NCBI RefSeq assembly: GCF_014654615.1
Contig: NZ_BNBB01000003.1
Span: 62,001-126,000, forward strand
DNA: 64,000 nucleotides
Reading direction: 5' to 3'
Source of the DNA: Streptosporangium violaceochromogenes
Lineage (GTDB): Bacteria > Actinomycetota > Actinomycetes > Streptosporangiales > Streptosporangiaceae
Shown here: positions 36,266-45,410 of the stretch, in pieces
How positions within the stretch are numbered: the first letter of the stretch is position 1
Layout of the letters: each line of letters begins with the position of its first letter
Notes under the pieces: model-generated
The model's input: the letters and a program-made list of their open reading frames with translations, nothing else
Databases searched by the model: none
Told to the model about the DNA's origin: nothing
Position numbers and translations under genes: made by a program

Positions 36266-37258
36266 ATGCCCATCACCGTTGCCCTGGCCGGCGACACCAT
36301 GCTCGGACGCGGCGTGGCCGAAGGCATCACCCCGTCGGCGAACGTGGACTCCCTCTTCTCCGGCGAGCTGCGCGCGGCCCTGGCCGAGGCGGACTTCTTC
36401 CTGCTCAACCTGGAGTGCTGCGTCTCCGCCCGCGGCGAGCGGTGGAAGGCGCCCGGCAAACCGTTCCACTTCCGGGCGCCGCCCCGGGCGGCCGAGCTGC
36501 TGGCCGAGCTCGGCGTCGGCTGCGTCACGCTGGCCAACAACCACGCCCTGGACTACGGGTACACCGCCCTGCGCGACACCCGCGAACACCTCGCCCGCGC
36601 GGGCATCTCCTGCGTGGGAGCGGGCGAGAACCTCGACGAGGCCCGCAGGCCGGTCCAGGTCGAGGTGAACGGCCTGCGGCTGGGCGTCGTCGCCTTCAGC
36701 GACCACCCGGACGACTTCGCCGCCACCGCCGACCGCCCCGGCATCGCCTTCGCCGACCTCGGCACGGGCGTTCCCGCGTGGCTGCCGGCCACCGTCGGCG
36801 CGTTGCGGCGGCGGGCCGACGCCGTACTGGTCACCCCGCACTGGGGCCCCAACATGACCCGCGAGCCACCGCCGGCCGTCCTCACCGCCGCCCGGACCCT
36901 CGTCGAGGCGGGAGCCACCCTGGTCGCCGGGCACTCCGCCCACGTCTTCCACGGAGTGGCGCCACCGGTCCTGTTCGACCTGGGAGACTTCATCGACGAC
37001 TACCTCCGCGACCCCTGCCTGCGCAACGACCTCGGCCTGCTCTGGAGGGTCACCCTCGACGACGGCGTCCCCGTACGGCTGAGCGCCCTGCCGATCAAAC
37101 TCGACTACTCCTTCACGCGGCCGGCCACGGGGGACGACCGGCGCTGGATCCGCGACCGCCTCACCTCCGCGTGCGCGCGGTTCGGCACCGCCGTCCACGA
37201 CGACGAGGGCGGGCTGACGATGGAGTTCCCGCGTGCGGATCGGCGCGAACGACCGTAG
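36266..37258 (+). CDS. CapA-family metallophosphatase-like protein
   Basis: 330 residues. The PGA_cap fold is clear: ITVALAGDTMLGRGVAEGI, ADFFLLNLECCVSARGE, VTLANNHALDYGYTALRDTR, LVTPHWGPNMTREPPPAVL, LVAGHSAHVFHGVAPPVLFD. These hold the metal-binding Asp, Glu, Asn-His and His residues of the calcineurin-like superfamily. CapA proteins take part in poly-gamma-glutamate capsule formation in bacilli, but most actinomycete members have unknown roles. There is no signal peptide, so it is cytosolic here. The ATG at 36266 is preceded by GGGTGAGAG. Confidence 0.9.
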   Translation: MPITVALAGDTMLGRGVAEGITPSANVDSLFSGELRAALAEADFFLLNLECCVSARGERWKAPGKPFHFRAPPRAAELLAELGVGCVTLANNHALDYGYTALRDTREHLARAGISCVGAGENLDEARRPVQVEVNGLRLGVVAFSDHPDDFAATADRPGIAFADLGTGVPAWLPATVGALRRRADAVLVTPHWGPNMTREPPPAVLTAARTLVEAGATLVAGHSAHVFHGVAPPVLFDLGDFIDDYLRDPCLRNDLGLLWRVTLDDGVPVRLSALPIKLDYSFTRPATGDDRRWIRDRLTSACARFGTAVHDDEGGLTMEFPRADRRERP

Positions 37259-37260
37259 GA

Positions 37261-37284
37261 AGACCGAGACCGAGACCGAGACCG
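37261..37284 (+). repeat. Hexanucleotide tandem repeat (AGACCG x4)
   Basis: Four copies of AGACCG begin three bases after the CapA stop and grade into imperfect GGGGCC-type repeats to about 37320. No function is evident. Confidence 0.8.
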
Positions 37285-37546
37285 CCGAAACCGGGGCCGG
37301 GGCCGAGACCAGGACCGGCGTGCAGGTCCAGGCCGGGACGGAGCGGCCCCGCGGGACCACGGCGCCTCGCACCACGCGATCTCATCCGGACAGATCTCGT
37401 TCAAAACCCGAGGTCGGCCGGAGGCCGGGGCAGGCCCCACCGAAAGACGCCCACCTCCGTCATCCCCGCGCTCCTATGCTTCTCCATGATCACGGCCATC
37501 GCCCCGGGCGGTGTCCGACGACCGTACGGGGAAGGATGAACGAACG

Positions 37547-38302
37547 ATGGAGACGCCCGACAAGGAGAAACCGGCGAAGGCCCGTGGACCTCGTCCCCGC
37601 AGGCGGAGGTGGCCGCTCCTCGCGGTGACGATCACGGCCGCTCTCGCACTCGGCACCCTGGGGGTTCACAGGCTCGCCGGCTCGCGAACCTACCAGCTCG
37701 CCGGGGACCTCACCGATCGGGTCGAAACCCGTGAGAAAGTCGTCGCGCTGACCTTCGACGACGGCCCCGACGAGCACATCAGCGAGATCGTCGGAACCCT
37801 CGCCGGGGAACACGTACGGGCCACGTTCTTCGTCATCGGCTCACAGCTTGAGGTTCACCCCGAGTACGGGGCGACGCTCGTCGCGGCGGGTCACCAGCTG
37901 GGCAACCACACCTACACCCACCGGAGGATGGTCTTCGTCTCCCCGGACACCGTCGCCGCCGAGGTCGAACGGACGAACACGCTCATCCGCGAGACGGGGC
38001 AGGAGGGCGACATCCCCTTCCGGCCGCCGAACGGCAAGAAGCTTCTGACCCTCCCCCTTCACCTCGCCGAACACCGCCAGCGCACCGTCATGTGGGACGT
38101 GGAGCCCGACTCCGGCGCGAGGCCGACCCCCGCCGAGATCGTCACGATGGTACGTGAGCAGGCCCGCCCCGGTTCGATCATCCTTCTGCATCCCTGGTAC
38201 CCCACCGGGCGGAACACGCGCGAGGCCATCACGCCCCTCATCGAGGGTCTCCGCGCCGACGGCTACCGGTTCGTCACCATCGCCGAACTCCTCGCCCGGT
38301 AG
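37547..38302 (+). CDS. Membrane-anchored polysaccharide deacetylase (NodB domain)
   Basis: 251 residues. A basic N-terminus (ARGPRPRRRRW) and one uncleaved helix (PLLAVTITAALALGTLGV) lead to a NodB domain: VVALTFDDGPDEH (catalytic Asp and metal Asp), GHQLGNHTYTHRRM (metal His pair), FRPPNG, and IILLHPWYP near the end. It is closer to the classical peptidoglycan N-acetylglucosamine deacetylase pattern than the lipoprotein at 21317. The ATG at 37547 is 12 codons into the longest frame. CapA precedes it by 288 bp, so it may be a separate transcript. Confidence 0.9.
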   Translation: METPDKEKPAKARGPRPRRRRWPLLAVTITAALALGTLGVHRLAGSRTYQLAGDLTDRVETREKVVALTFDDGPDEHISEIVGTLAGEHVRATFFVIGSQLEVHPEYGATLVAAGHQLGNHTYTHRRMVFVSPDTVAAEVERTNTLIRETGQEGDIPFRPPNGKKLLTLPLHLAEHRQRTVMWDVEPDSGARPTPAEIVTMVREQARPGSIILLHPWYPTGRNTREAITPLIEGLRADGYRFVTIAELLAR

Positions 38303-38509
38303 CCGTACCGGACAGCACACTCCACGCGCACGGGGACGACACCACTCGATCACCAAGAAATGGGCAATGAACCCCGAACCCACCCAGGCGGGTCCCGTTC
38401 GAAGAGGTCGGACGGTGGTACAACAACCTGTGGAGGGGCCGGACACGAGTGCCCGACGCCCTGTCCGGGAGCACCCCCGCACAGTCGCGCACGAAGCCGA
38501 AGGATCGCC

Positions 38510-39271
38510 ATGCACTCCAGGAACCGCGCGTCTTTCCTGCACAAGCTGGGGTACGCGGCCCGTCACCCCGGCCGGATCTCCTCGTACACCCGGCGGTGGG
38601 CCCGCGACACCTGGCTTCGGATGACGACCGGCGACCACGTGGGCTACTACCGCGCCGTGATGAGGTCAGACTCCGCCAGGAACCCCGAGCAGGCCGTCGG
38701 CAGCGCCTCCCATGACCGCTGGCTGGCCCTCGGGAAGATGCAGTACGACTATCTGCTCGGTCACGGCCTCCTGCCGTCCCACCGTCTGCTGGAGATCGGC
38801 TGCGGCAACCTGCGGGCCGGGTGGCGTTTCATCGACTATCTCGAGCCCGGCCACTACTACGGCATCGACATCTCCCCCGACATCCTTTTCGCCGCCCAGA
38901 ACGTCCTGCAGCGATACGGCCTGCAGCACAAGCTCCCCCACCTGACCCCCGTGCGGAACCTGAGCTTCTCCTTCCTCCCCAAAGGCCACTTCGACGTCGT
39001 CCACGCCCACAGCGTCTTCTCCCACTCCCCGATCGAGGTCATCGACGAGTGCCTCTCACACGTGGGCCCGGTCCTGACCCCCGGCGGCTTCTTCGACTTC
39101 ACCTTCGACCGCACGACCGGCCCCGAACACCAGGTCCTGCGCGAGGACTTCTACTACCGCACCGAGACCCTGACCGCCCTGGCCCGCCGCCACGGCCTCA
39201 GGGCCCGCTTCATGCGGGACTGGGAGAAGCTCCCCCACAAGCAATCAAAGATCCGCGTCACCCACTCCTGA
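38510..39271 (+). CDS. Class I SAM-dependent methyltransferase
   Basis: 253 residues. Motif I is LLEIGCGNLRAGWRFIDYLE, strand 2 ends in YYGIDISPDI, and the later FDVVHAHSVFSHSPIEVIDE and LTPGGFFDFTFDRTT fit Methyltransf_11/25. The N-terminal 60 residues (ARHPGRISSYTRRWARDTWL) form a basic helical extension seen in methyltransferases near sugar or surface-polymer genes. The substrate is unknown. AAGGA precedes the ATG at 38510; the longer frame has no support. Confidence 0.85.
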   Translation: MHSRNRASFLHKLGYAARHPGRISSYTRRWARDTWLRMTTGDHVGYYRAVMRSDSARNPEQAVGSASHDRWLALGKMQYDYLLGHGLLPSHRLLEIGCGNLRAGWRFIDYLEPGHYYGIDISPDILFAAQNVLQRYGLQHKLPHLTPVRNLSFSFLPKGHFDVVHAHSVFSHSPIEVIDECLSHVGPVLTPGGFFDFTFDRTTGPEHQVLREDFYYRTETLTALARRHGLRARFMRDWEKLPHKQSKIRVTHS

Positions 39272-39707
39272 TCCACCTTCTCCTCCGGACTCCACCCGCC
39301 GCCCGATCGCCCCCGCCATGGAGCGTCCCTCTATCGGAGCCGCCGTCTGCCTGCTCGGCGTTTTGGTCATCATGTACGCCCCCCGCGGCTGACCGGCACC
39401 GGCGACCTCCCCGTCCGGCGACGGAGTGTTCCAGGGCGGGACGGTTTCATCCGGGGGCGGGCTACCGACCTTTCCTGGCGGTTCACCGTGTGGTTGAATC
39501 GGCGTTCGACCCAGAATCATTCGGGCATAAACCAACGGCCCGTCTTCGTCGTCGCGCGACGGCGGGCTTCCGCGCCCGAGGTGCCTTCCGCCGGCCCGGT
39601 GACGCCCGGTGTTACCGACGGTCACGCTCCGGCCGGGACGGCCGCTTCGGAAGTGATGCCGTCCAGAGTCTCAGCGGGCCCGGCGCCGCCCGAAAACGTG
39701 ACAAACA

Positions 39708-39725
39708 TTCCCTCTTTAGAGGGAA
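39708..39725. repeat. Inverted repeat TTCCCTC-TTTA-GAGGGAA
   Basis: Perfect 7-bp arms around TTTA at the start of the AT-rich stretch; followed at 39732 by AAGGAGAA, a ribosome-site-like sequence with no gene behind it. Confidence 0.5.
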
Positions 39726-40052
39726 AATGCCAAGGAGAACGACACATTGCCCGATTGGGCGTTCTGTCGCTTTTTGGCGAATGCAGCCACATGCAGTAAG
39801 AGTGTCCTGTCAAGTGGGTCGCCCGCCGAGGCGGCGACCTCAAACGCCGAGCTTAAACCAGGTTTGCGAGAAAAACTCATAAATTTCAAAATAACTGAGG
39901 CTAATCGGACATTCCACCATCTCGATCACCATGCGCAACTGTGGCCGAAATCTGTCAATCCATCTGCACCAAAGATCTTGCGCCCCTCCTGTCATCAATG
40001 ATTAGGTCTCCTACATGACGGGCGTGCCAACGTATACGGCGGGTGAAACTCA

Positions 40053-40076
40053 GGTCGAATCAATCGTGATTCGACC
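40053..40076. promoter_or_regulatory. Inverted repeat GGTCGAATCA / TGATTCGACC
   Basis: Perfect 10-bp arms separated by ATCG, about 370 bp upstream of the decarboxylase GTG. It has the size of a dimeric repressor site and no T-run, so an operator is more likely than a terminator. Confidence 0.5.
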
Positions 40077-40443
40077 ACGACGGGCCTCCTCCACATGCTG
40101 ATCGCCGGCGACATCGTCGCCGTACCGGCTCGAACTGCTTGAACAGAGCGTGAGCAGAGGGAAGCCAGGCCCTCTCGTACCATTCCCCCTATCACCGATC
40201 GGCTTTCCCCTCCAAAGTTGGACCGTTTCAAACTGTCAGAGCGGCCCGGCGACGGCGTGAATGCCGCCTCGTGCCCCCGGATTCCGGGGTTCTCTTTCTC
40301 GCTCGACGCATCACCGCAGATCACGCATTTATCCGCGAGAACCCTCGTGTGATCGCCCGAGAGTTCGGTTTGTCATGTCCGGATTCTCTTTCAGGCGCGA
40401 CCACATAGGCGTTCCCGACGCCGGATCATTTGGAGTCTCCCCC

Positions 40444-42018
40444 GTGACGAGTTCGCTTTCCGATGTCCAGAGTTTCTTTCCGGAGCCAACGACCGGCGAA
40501 GGCCCCCGGTCACCCACACCGGGCCTCAGTGCGGCCTTCGACCCCGGTCGTTTCCATGCCGGCGCCGTGGACATCGTCAACCGGCTCACGGCGTATCTGG
40601 GCGACCGGTCGGTCCGGGGGCTCGACCTCCTCGATCCGGCAGCACTGCTGAAGACCGCCCGGGAGCTGATGACCCCGGAACGGGAGCGCATCGCCGACTT
40701 CGACGCCGACCGGGTGAACCAGATCGTCGACCTGTACACGGAGACCGGCATCCCGGTCTACTCACCCGGCTACATGGGCCGGCAGTTCTCCGGCGTGGTC
40801 CCGCTGGCCGGCCTTATCGACCTCGTCGGCTCGGTGGTCAATCAGCCCTCCTCCTTCTATGAGGCCGGGCAGCTTCCCAACGTCGCCGAGCGGCTCATGG
40901 CCGAGGAACTCAACCGGTTCATCGGCTGGGAGCGCGACCGGTTCGCCATGGTGACGACCTCGGGGGGCTCCCTGGCCAACCTGACCGCGCTGCTGGCCGC
41001 CCGCAACCGCGCCTTCCCGCAGATCTGGACGCGCGGCGCCGGCGGCGTATCCGGTCTCCCGGCCATCGCGGTCAGCGAGGAGGCCCACTACAGCGTGACC
41101 CGGGCGGCCGGGGTGCTCGGCATCGGGGAACGGCAGATCGTCCGGCTCCCGGTCGACCGGGCCGGGCGGATCCGCCCCGATCTGGCCGGCCCGGTACTGG
41201 ACGAGGCGCACCGGCGCGGTCTGCGGCTGTTCTGCCTGGTGGCCTCGGCCGGGACCACGTCGATGGGCGCCTTCGACCCGCTGGAGGAGCTCGCGGCCGT
41301 GGCACGCCGGTATGGGCTCTGGCTCCATGTGGACGGGGCGCACGGGGCGAGCCTGCTGCTGTCGGATCGGCACCGGGACAGGCTGCGCGGCATCGAACAG
41401 GCCGACTCACTGACCTGGGACGCCCACAAGATGCTGTTCATGCCGTCGCCGTGCACGCTGCTCTTCTACCGCGACGGGGCGGCGGCGCGCGGTGCGTTCC
41501 GGCAGCGCGCCAGCTACGTCTTCGACGAGGAACCGGACATCTACAGCGCCTACGACAGCGCGGACAAGAGCTTCGAGTGCACGAAACGCCCGATGATCAT
41601 GCCGCTCTGGACGGTCTGGTCGGTCTACGGGCCGGCGCTGTTCGCGCAGAAGATCGACCGGCTGTGTGAGATGACCCGGCAGGCACACCGGATGCTCGCC
41701 GCCGAGCCGGACTTCGCCGTGGCGCACGAGCCGGAGTCCAACATCCTGTGCTTCCGGTACCGGCCGGACGGCCTGGAACCGGCGGCCGTGCATCGGCTGC
41801 AGCTGGAGATCCGCAACCGGATCCGGAGCGGCGGGCGCTTCTTCATCTCCAAGGTCGACATCGACGGGGTGGCGGCGCTGCGCGTGGTGGTGATGAACCA
41901 CCTGATCGACGCCGACCATCTGGCCATGCTCATCGCCGAGATCAGAGACATCGGGCAACGGGTGCTGCACGCGAGCGCCGCGACCCGGAACGACCAGCGG
42001 AACGGGAGTCATTCATGA
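40444..42018 (+). CDS. PLP-dependent group II decarboxylase (first gene of the six-gene operon)
   Basis: 524 residues from the GTG at 40444. The fold-type I core is complete: SGGSLANLTALLAARN (phosphate loop), AHYSVTRAAGVLGIG, LVASAGTTSMGAFDPL, WLHVDGAHGASLLL (Asp that pairs with the pyridine) and the Schiff-base Lys in TWDAHKMLFMPSPC. The class includes glutamate, tyrosine, aromatic and 2,4-diaminobutyrate decarboxylases; the substrate is not deducible. GGAG lies eight bases before the GTG; an ATG at 40375 would add 23 residues. It overlaps the adenylating enzyme gene by 4 bp and probably supplies an amine or activated intermediate to it. Confidence 0.88.
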   Translation: MTSSLSDVQSFFPEPTTGEGPRSPTPGLSAAFDPGRFHAGAVDIVNRLTAYLGDRSVRGLDLLDPAALLKTARELMTPERERIADFDADRVNQIVDLYTETGIPVYSPGYMGRQFSGVVPLAGLIDLVGSVVNQPSSFYEAGQLPNVAERLMAEELNRFIGWERDRFAMVTTSGGSLANLTALLAARNRAFPQIWTRGAGGVSGLPAIAVSEEAHYSVTRAAGVLGIGERQIVRLPVDRAGRIRPDLAGPVLDEAHRRGLRLFCLVASAGTTSMGAFDPLEELAAVARRYGLWLHVDGAHGASLLLSDRHRDRLRGIEQADSLTWDAHKMLFMPSPCTLLFYRDGAAARGAFRQRASYVFDEEPDIYSAYDSADKSFECTKRPMIMPLWTVWSVYGPALFAQKIDRLCEMTRQAHRMLAAEPDFAVAHEPESNILCFRYRPDGLEPAAVHRLQLEIRNRIRSGGRFFISKVDIDGVAALRVVVMNHLIDADHLAMLIAEIRDIGQRVLHASAATRNDQRNGSHS

Positions 42019-43556
42019 CCATGACGGATTTAGACATCGCCGCCTCGGCGGAGCTGGCGGCACGGCTGATCCCCGATGAGGAGCTGCGGCCCCGCTCGGT
42101 GGACGACGTCACCCGGCTGCCGTCGTTCGCGGGGAAGCTGGAGGAGTGCGGGCGGCTCACCGGCGTCCCGTACTGCGAGTCCCCCTTCGACGTGCAGAAC
42201 GCGCTGGTGTTCCGCCGGCTTCAGCAGCTCGTCGGCATCGCCCTGCTCAACCCGCTGTGGCGCGAGCGGCTGCACTACTTCGGAGTCCGCAGCGCCCCCG
42301 CCGACATGTCCGAGTGGGAGCGGATCCCCCTCTCGGACAAGACCGTGCAGCGGGACATGTTCATGGGCGCGCGGGCCGGCATGGTCGTTCCGCTCGAACA
42401 CGGCGGATTCGAGGTGGTGGCCAGCGGCGGCACCGGTGACGGCAAGCCCCTGGAGATCGTGTACTCCCTGCGGGAGCTGCGCGACACCTACCGCATCTCC
42501 GGGGCCTTCATGGGCGCCTACCAGCTCGGCCGCTACCTGCGCGGCCCCGCGCCGCGCTGGCTGTTCACCACCCTGGCCGACTACCAGATGTGGAGCAGCG
42601 GGACCATGGTGGGGGGCGTCCTCTCCCACGTCCCGGGGGTCAACTACATCGGCGCGGGACCGGTGAGCGCACCGGTGCTGGAGCACATGTTCTCCTACCC
42701 GGGCCACAAGGCGCTGATGGGCATCACCGCCGGCATCGCCCTCCTGCCCGAGCTGGGCGCGGGCCTGTCCCCGCAGGCCAGGGCGAGCTTCCGGGTCGCC
42801 ATGTACGGCAGCGGCTCCCTGCCACAGCGCAAGCGCGACGAGTTGCAGGCGTTCTTCCCCAACGTGTCGATCCTCAGCTACTTCGCCGCGACCCAGGCCG
42901 AGTGCGTCGGGCTCCAGCTCAACCACGCCTCTCCGGAGCTCTCCGCCGTGCCGGGACTCCACCTGGTGGAGATCGTGGACGAGCGCGGCCGTGCCGTCGC
43001 CGAAGGCGAGGAGGGTGAACTGGTCGTCACCCGGCTGCACGCCGACGAGACGCCGCTGCTCCGGCTCAAGCTCGGCGATCGGATGATCCGCCGCCCCGCC
43101 CTGAACGGGTCCGGTCTGCGCACCGAGCGCTTCGAGTTCGCCGGGCGTACCGCCGACGTGCTGCACCTCAACGACAGCCAGTACTCGGCGACGCTGGCCT
43201 ACGCGGCCCTGCGCGGACGGCTGCGCTCGGCGACCGGCATCGACCTGGACCTGATCGCGCACGAGGTCCAGTTCCACAACGACCGTGAGGAGCGGACCCT
43301 CACCCTGCTGGCGGCGGTGGACGACGCCGAGGGGACGGCCAAGCTCGTCGAGCACGCCCTCGGCCCGAGCGGGACGCGGCGGCTGTTCACCCAGGCGCTG
43401 CCGAGCTCCCTGTCGCTCTTCAACGACCGGGAGGCCAACGCGGCGGCCATCGAGCAGGCCGGATACGGGTTCCGGCTGACGTTCGTAGCACCCTCCTCAC
43501 CGCAGATCGAGCGGACCACCGTCGGCAAGACACCGCTGGTCAGGGACCGGGGCTGA
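42015..43556 (+). CDS. PaaK-like adenylate-forming enzyme
   Basis: 513 residues. Adenylation motifs appear in order: phosphate loop VVASGGTGDGKPLEIVYS, core SYFAATQAECVGL, LRLKLGDRMIRRP (Tyr/Thr-Gly-Asp position), the hinge FEFAGRTADVLHLND and the C-terminal catalytic Lys in TTVGKTPLVRDRG. The layout matches phenylacetate-CoA ligase (PaaK)-like proteins, which activate a carboxylate as AMP ester and pass it to CoA or another acceptor. The GTGDGK loop deviates from the usual SGTTGxPK, so the preference may differ. Its ATG overlaps the decarboxylase stop. The acceptor might be CoA or one of the four small proteins that follow (speculative). Confidence 0.82.
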   Translation: MTMTDLDIAASAELAARLIPDEELRPRSVDDVTRLPSFAGKLEECGRLTGVPYCESPFDVQNALVFRRLQQLVGIALLNPLWRERLHYFGVRSAPADMSEWERIPLSDKTVQRDMFMGARAGMVVPLEHGGFEVVASGGTGDGKPLEIVYSLRELRDTYRISGAFMGAYQLGRYLRGPAPRWLFTTLADYQMWSSGTMVGGVLSHVPGVNYIGAGPVSAPVLEHMFSYPGHKALMGITAGIALLPELGAGLSPQARASFRVAMYGSGSLPQRKRDELQAFFPNVSILSYFAATQAECVGLQLNHASPELSAVPGLHLVEIVDERGRAVAEGEEGELVVTRLHADETPLLRLKLGDRMIRRPALNGSGLRTERFEFAGRTADVLHLNDSQYSATLAYAALRGRLRSATGIDLDLIAHEVQFHNDREERTLTLLAAVDDAEGTAKLVEHALGPSGTRRLFTQALPSSLSLFNDREANAAAIEQAGYGFRLTFVAPSSPQIERTTVGKTPLVRDRG

Positions 43557-43603
43557 GCACGTGGTGGCCCGTGCACCCGAATGACATCCGACAAGGGAGG
43601 ATC

Positions 43604-44104
43604 ATGAAAGACAGGATCAGCATCGTCGTGATGGTCGACGCCGTCGGGGCGTTGTCCGACAGGACGCTACACAACGGCAACCTCTCGCTGGTCGACGACA
43701 GTTCGGCGGGGAGCAAGCACCAGGGAACCCCCGATCTCGTCACGGCGGTGGTCCCGGGGCAGGTCGTCCAGTGGACGCCCATCCACGTGGACGTGCAGAC
43801 CCCGGTCGAGATCCAGGCCATCGAGTTCCTGTCCGGCGCGCCCGTTCCGCTCCCGGCCGACCAGGCCGCGCCGCCGGCTCCCGTGGAGCCCTCCGCCGTT
43901 CCGGCGCCCGGCGCCGTGCCCTGGACGGGGGTCGACGCCACGGATTCCAACGGGCACGAGAACCTCGACCTGCTGGTGTGGGAGGGCGTCGTGCCCTACG
44001 ACATGACGCCCGGCGTCCCGTACCGGTACCGGCTCTCCCTCAAGCTCCACGAGGGACCCAACAGCGTGCTGCACATCGACTCGCCCGCGCTGCTGCGCGT
44101 GTGA
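43604..44104 (+). CDS. Paralogue 1 of an uncharacterised beta-sandwich family (AidA/PixA-like?)
   Basis: 166 residues, no signal peptide. N-terminal block: ISIVVMVDAVGALSDRTLHN then NLSLVDDSSAG, GTPDLVTAVVPGQVVQWTPI. C-terminal block: LVWEGVVPYDMTPGVPYRYR, then LSLKLHEG and HIDSPALLRV. A Pro/Ala-rich loop (residues 82-105) separates the two. All four proteins of this operon share the pattern VDxxxAL, GSxGxGTxxL, GQxxxW, then a W/Y-containing strand, PGxYxYRL and a final hydrophobic strand. The pattern is reminiscent of AidA/PixA inclusion-body proteins (VDxxxI, QGTxDL, GDxIRW), but I regard that as unproven. The ATG at 43604 has GGGAGG. Confidence 0.6.
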   Translation: MKDRISIVVMVDAVGALSDRTLHNGNLSLVDDSSAGSKHQGTPDLVTAVVPGQVVQWTPIHVDVQTPVEIQAIEFLSGAPVPLPADQAAPPAPVEPSAVPAPGAVPWTGVDATDSNGHENLDLLVWEGVVPYDMTPGVPYRYRLSLKLHEGPNSVLHIDSPALLRV

Positions 44105-44129
44105 GCCACGTTCTGCGAAAGGCGGTTTC

Positions 44130-44912
44130 ATGGCCCAGCAACACGGGATCATCGTGCTCTTCGACGTCGAGAACGCGCTCCGGACGCGGTCGCTCGACGG
44201 CAACACCTACTGGTTCGACAACATGAAGTTCCTCGGCTCGGCCGGGGTGGGCACCGAGAATCTGGTGACGATCGTGCCCGGCACCTATTTCCTCGACGGG
44301 TCGCAGGCGACCGAGCAGGTGCTGAACTGGCTGCCCGCGGCGCTGGGGTCGATCCCCCCGACGGTGCCGCGCAACTACCTGGCCGAGCAGGAACGTGCCG
44401 ACGACCGGCGTACGCTGGAGGAACTGGCCGCGCTCAGCGGCGAGAGCGGCGTGAGCACCACCGATCTCAAGCGACTGCAGCGGCGGATCGGCAAGCACGC
44501 CCGCAAGCCGGGCGGCGGGCGTGGCCTCACCGAGGCCAAGCTGCTGGACGTCACCGGTAAGACCACGAGCAGCGCGGGCGCGTACAACTACCCGGCTCCG
44601 GTGATCACCGACATCACCGGTCCGGCCGTCACCGAGAAGATCATTTACCCGGCCCAGTACGGGTCGCCCGACATGATCTACGACGGCTGGTACTGGGCCG
44701 CGACCGTGGACACGAGCAGGCCCGGGGTCTACCCGTACACGGTGCACGTCCAGCTCCACGAACTGGTCGAGCGGAACGACGAGCTGATCTGGGAGTCCGT
44801 GGACCTGGCCTGCGAGTCCAGCCTCAAAATCATCAGCGATCCGAAGCGCAACGGGTTCACCGGCGCCGGACTGGGCGTGCTTCCCCTCCCGCCCGTCCCG
44901 GCCGCCGGCTGA
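44130..44912 (+). CDS. Paralogue 2 of the family, with an ~80-residue central insertion
   Basis: 260 residues, the longest member. It opens IIVLFDVENALRTRSLDGNT YWFDN, then GSAGVGTENLVTIVPGTYFL, and closes WYWAATVDTSRPGVYPYTVH and VQLHEL, matching paralogue 1 at both ends. Between them is a charged insertion (ERADDRRTLEELAALSGESG, then TDLKRLQRRIGKHARKPGGG) that looks helical and mobile, followed by PAPVITDITGPAVTEKI. The insertion could be a partner-binding arm. The C-terminus ends in a Pro-rich tail. The start codon is 25 bp after the previous stop. Confidence 0.6.
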   Translation: MAQQHGIIVLFDVENALRTRSLDGNTYWFDNMKFLGSAGVGTENLVTIVPGTYFLDGSQATEQVLNWLPAALGSIPPTVPRNYLAEQERADDRRTLEELAALSGESGVSTTDLKRLQRRIGKHARKPGGGRGLTEAKLLDVTGKTTSSAGAYNYPAPVITDITGPAVTEKIIYPAQYGSPDMIYDGWYWAATVDTSRPGVYPYTVHVQLHELVERNDELIWESVDLACESSLKIISDPKRNGFTGAGLGVLPLPPVPAAG

Positions 44913-44951
44913 CCCGGTCCACGCCGTAGCACCTTCGAGCGGAGGAGCCGC

Positions 44952-45410
44952 ATGCCCCCGAAGAACAGACAGTCCGAACGCCGTCCCACCCGGCCCGTGA
45001 CGATCACCGCGGTGGTCGACCCCGTGGCCGCGCTGGCGTCGGAGAACCTGGACGACAACCTCTATCTCTACGACACCAACAGGGCCGCCGGATCCACCGG
45101 TTTCGGCACCCCCGCGCTGCACAGCCGGGTACGCAAGGGCGACACCCTGCTGTGGAACGTGATTCCGCTGGAGTGTGAGACCTACGTCGCCCTCACCGAC
45201 ATCGAGATCGACCCACGGATCGCCGAGCCCACGCGGAAGGTCTACCCCGGCACCGACATCGCGTTCTGGACCGCCGAGGTCAAACAGGACCTCACCGAAC
45301 CGGTCCCGTACCGGCTCTCGTTCCTGCTCGGCACCGTCAGCACGCCGTTCACCCCCACCGCCCGGCCGGCCCTGGCCGGTCCCGCCGCCGAAGGAAAGGA
45401 AGGCCGATGA
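44952..45410 (+). CDS. Paralogue 3 of the family
   Basis: 152 residues. After a basic N-terminal extension (PPKNRQSERRPTRP) come VTITAVVDPVAALASENLDD, NLYLYDTNRAAGSTGFGTPA, LHSRVRKGDTLLWNVIPLEC, and the closing block FWTAEVKQDLTEPVPYRLSF LL. The GSTGFGTPAL and KGDTLLW pieces are closest to the AidA/PixA pattern. An Ala/Pro/Glu-rich tail ends the protein. GGAGGAG precedes the ATG, and the stop overlaps the next start (ATGA). Confidence 0.6.
   Translation: MPPKNRQSERRPTRPVTITAVVDPVAALASENLDDNLYLYDTNRAAGSTGFGTPALHSRVRKGDTLLWNVIPLECETYVALTDIEIDPRIAEPTRKVYPGTDIAFWTAEVKQDLTEPVPYRLSFLLGTVSTPFTPTARPALAGPAAEGKEGR

Larger units (their letters stand above)
39272..40443. other. Long intergenic region before the decarboxylase operon
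   Basis: 1.17 kb without a convincing gene. A 24-codon hydrophobic frame at 39319-39393 (MERPSIGAAVCLLGVLVIMY) could be a small membrane peptide, but it lacks a ribosome site. GC content drops between about 39690 and 40010 (stretches such as CATAAATTTCAAAATAAC), unlike flanking DNA. Two perfect inverted repeats lie here and are listed separately. The operon promoter is probably within 40080-40440. Confidence 0.5.

Noticed and set aside
39319..39393. 24-codon hydrophobic peptide
   Set aside because: Plausible membrane helix but no ribosome site and too short to judge; kept only as a note in the intergenic entry.
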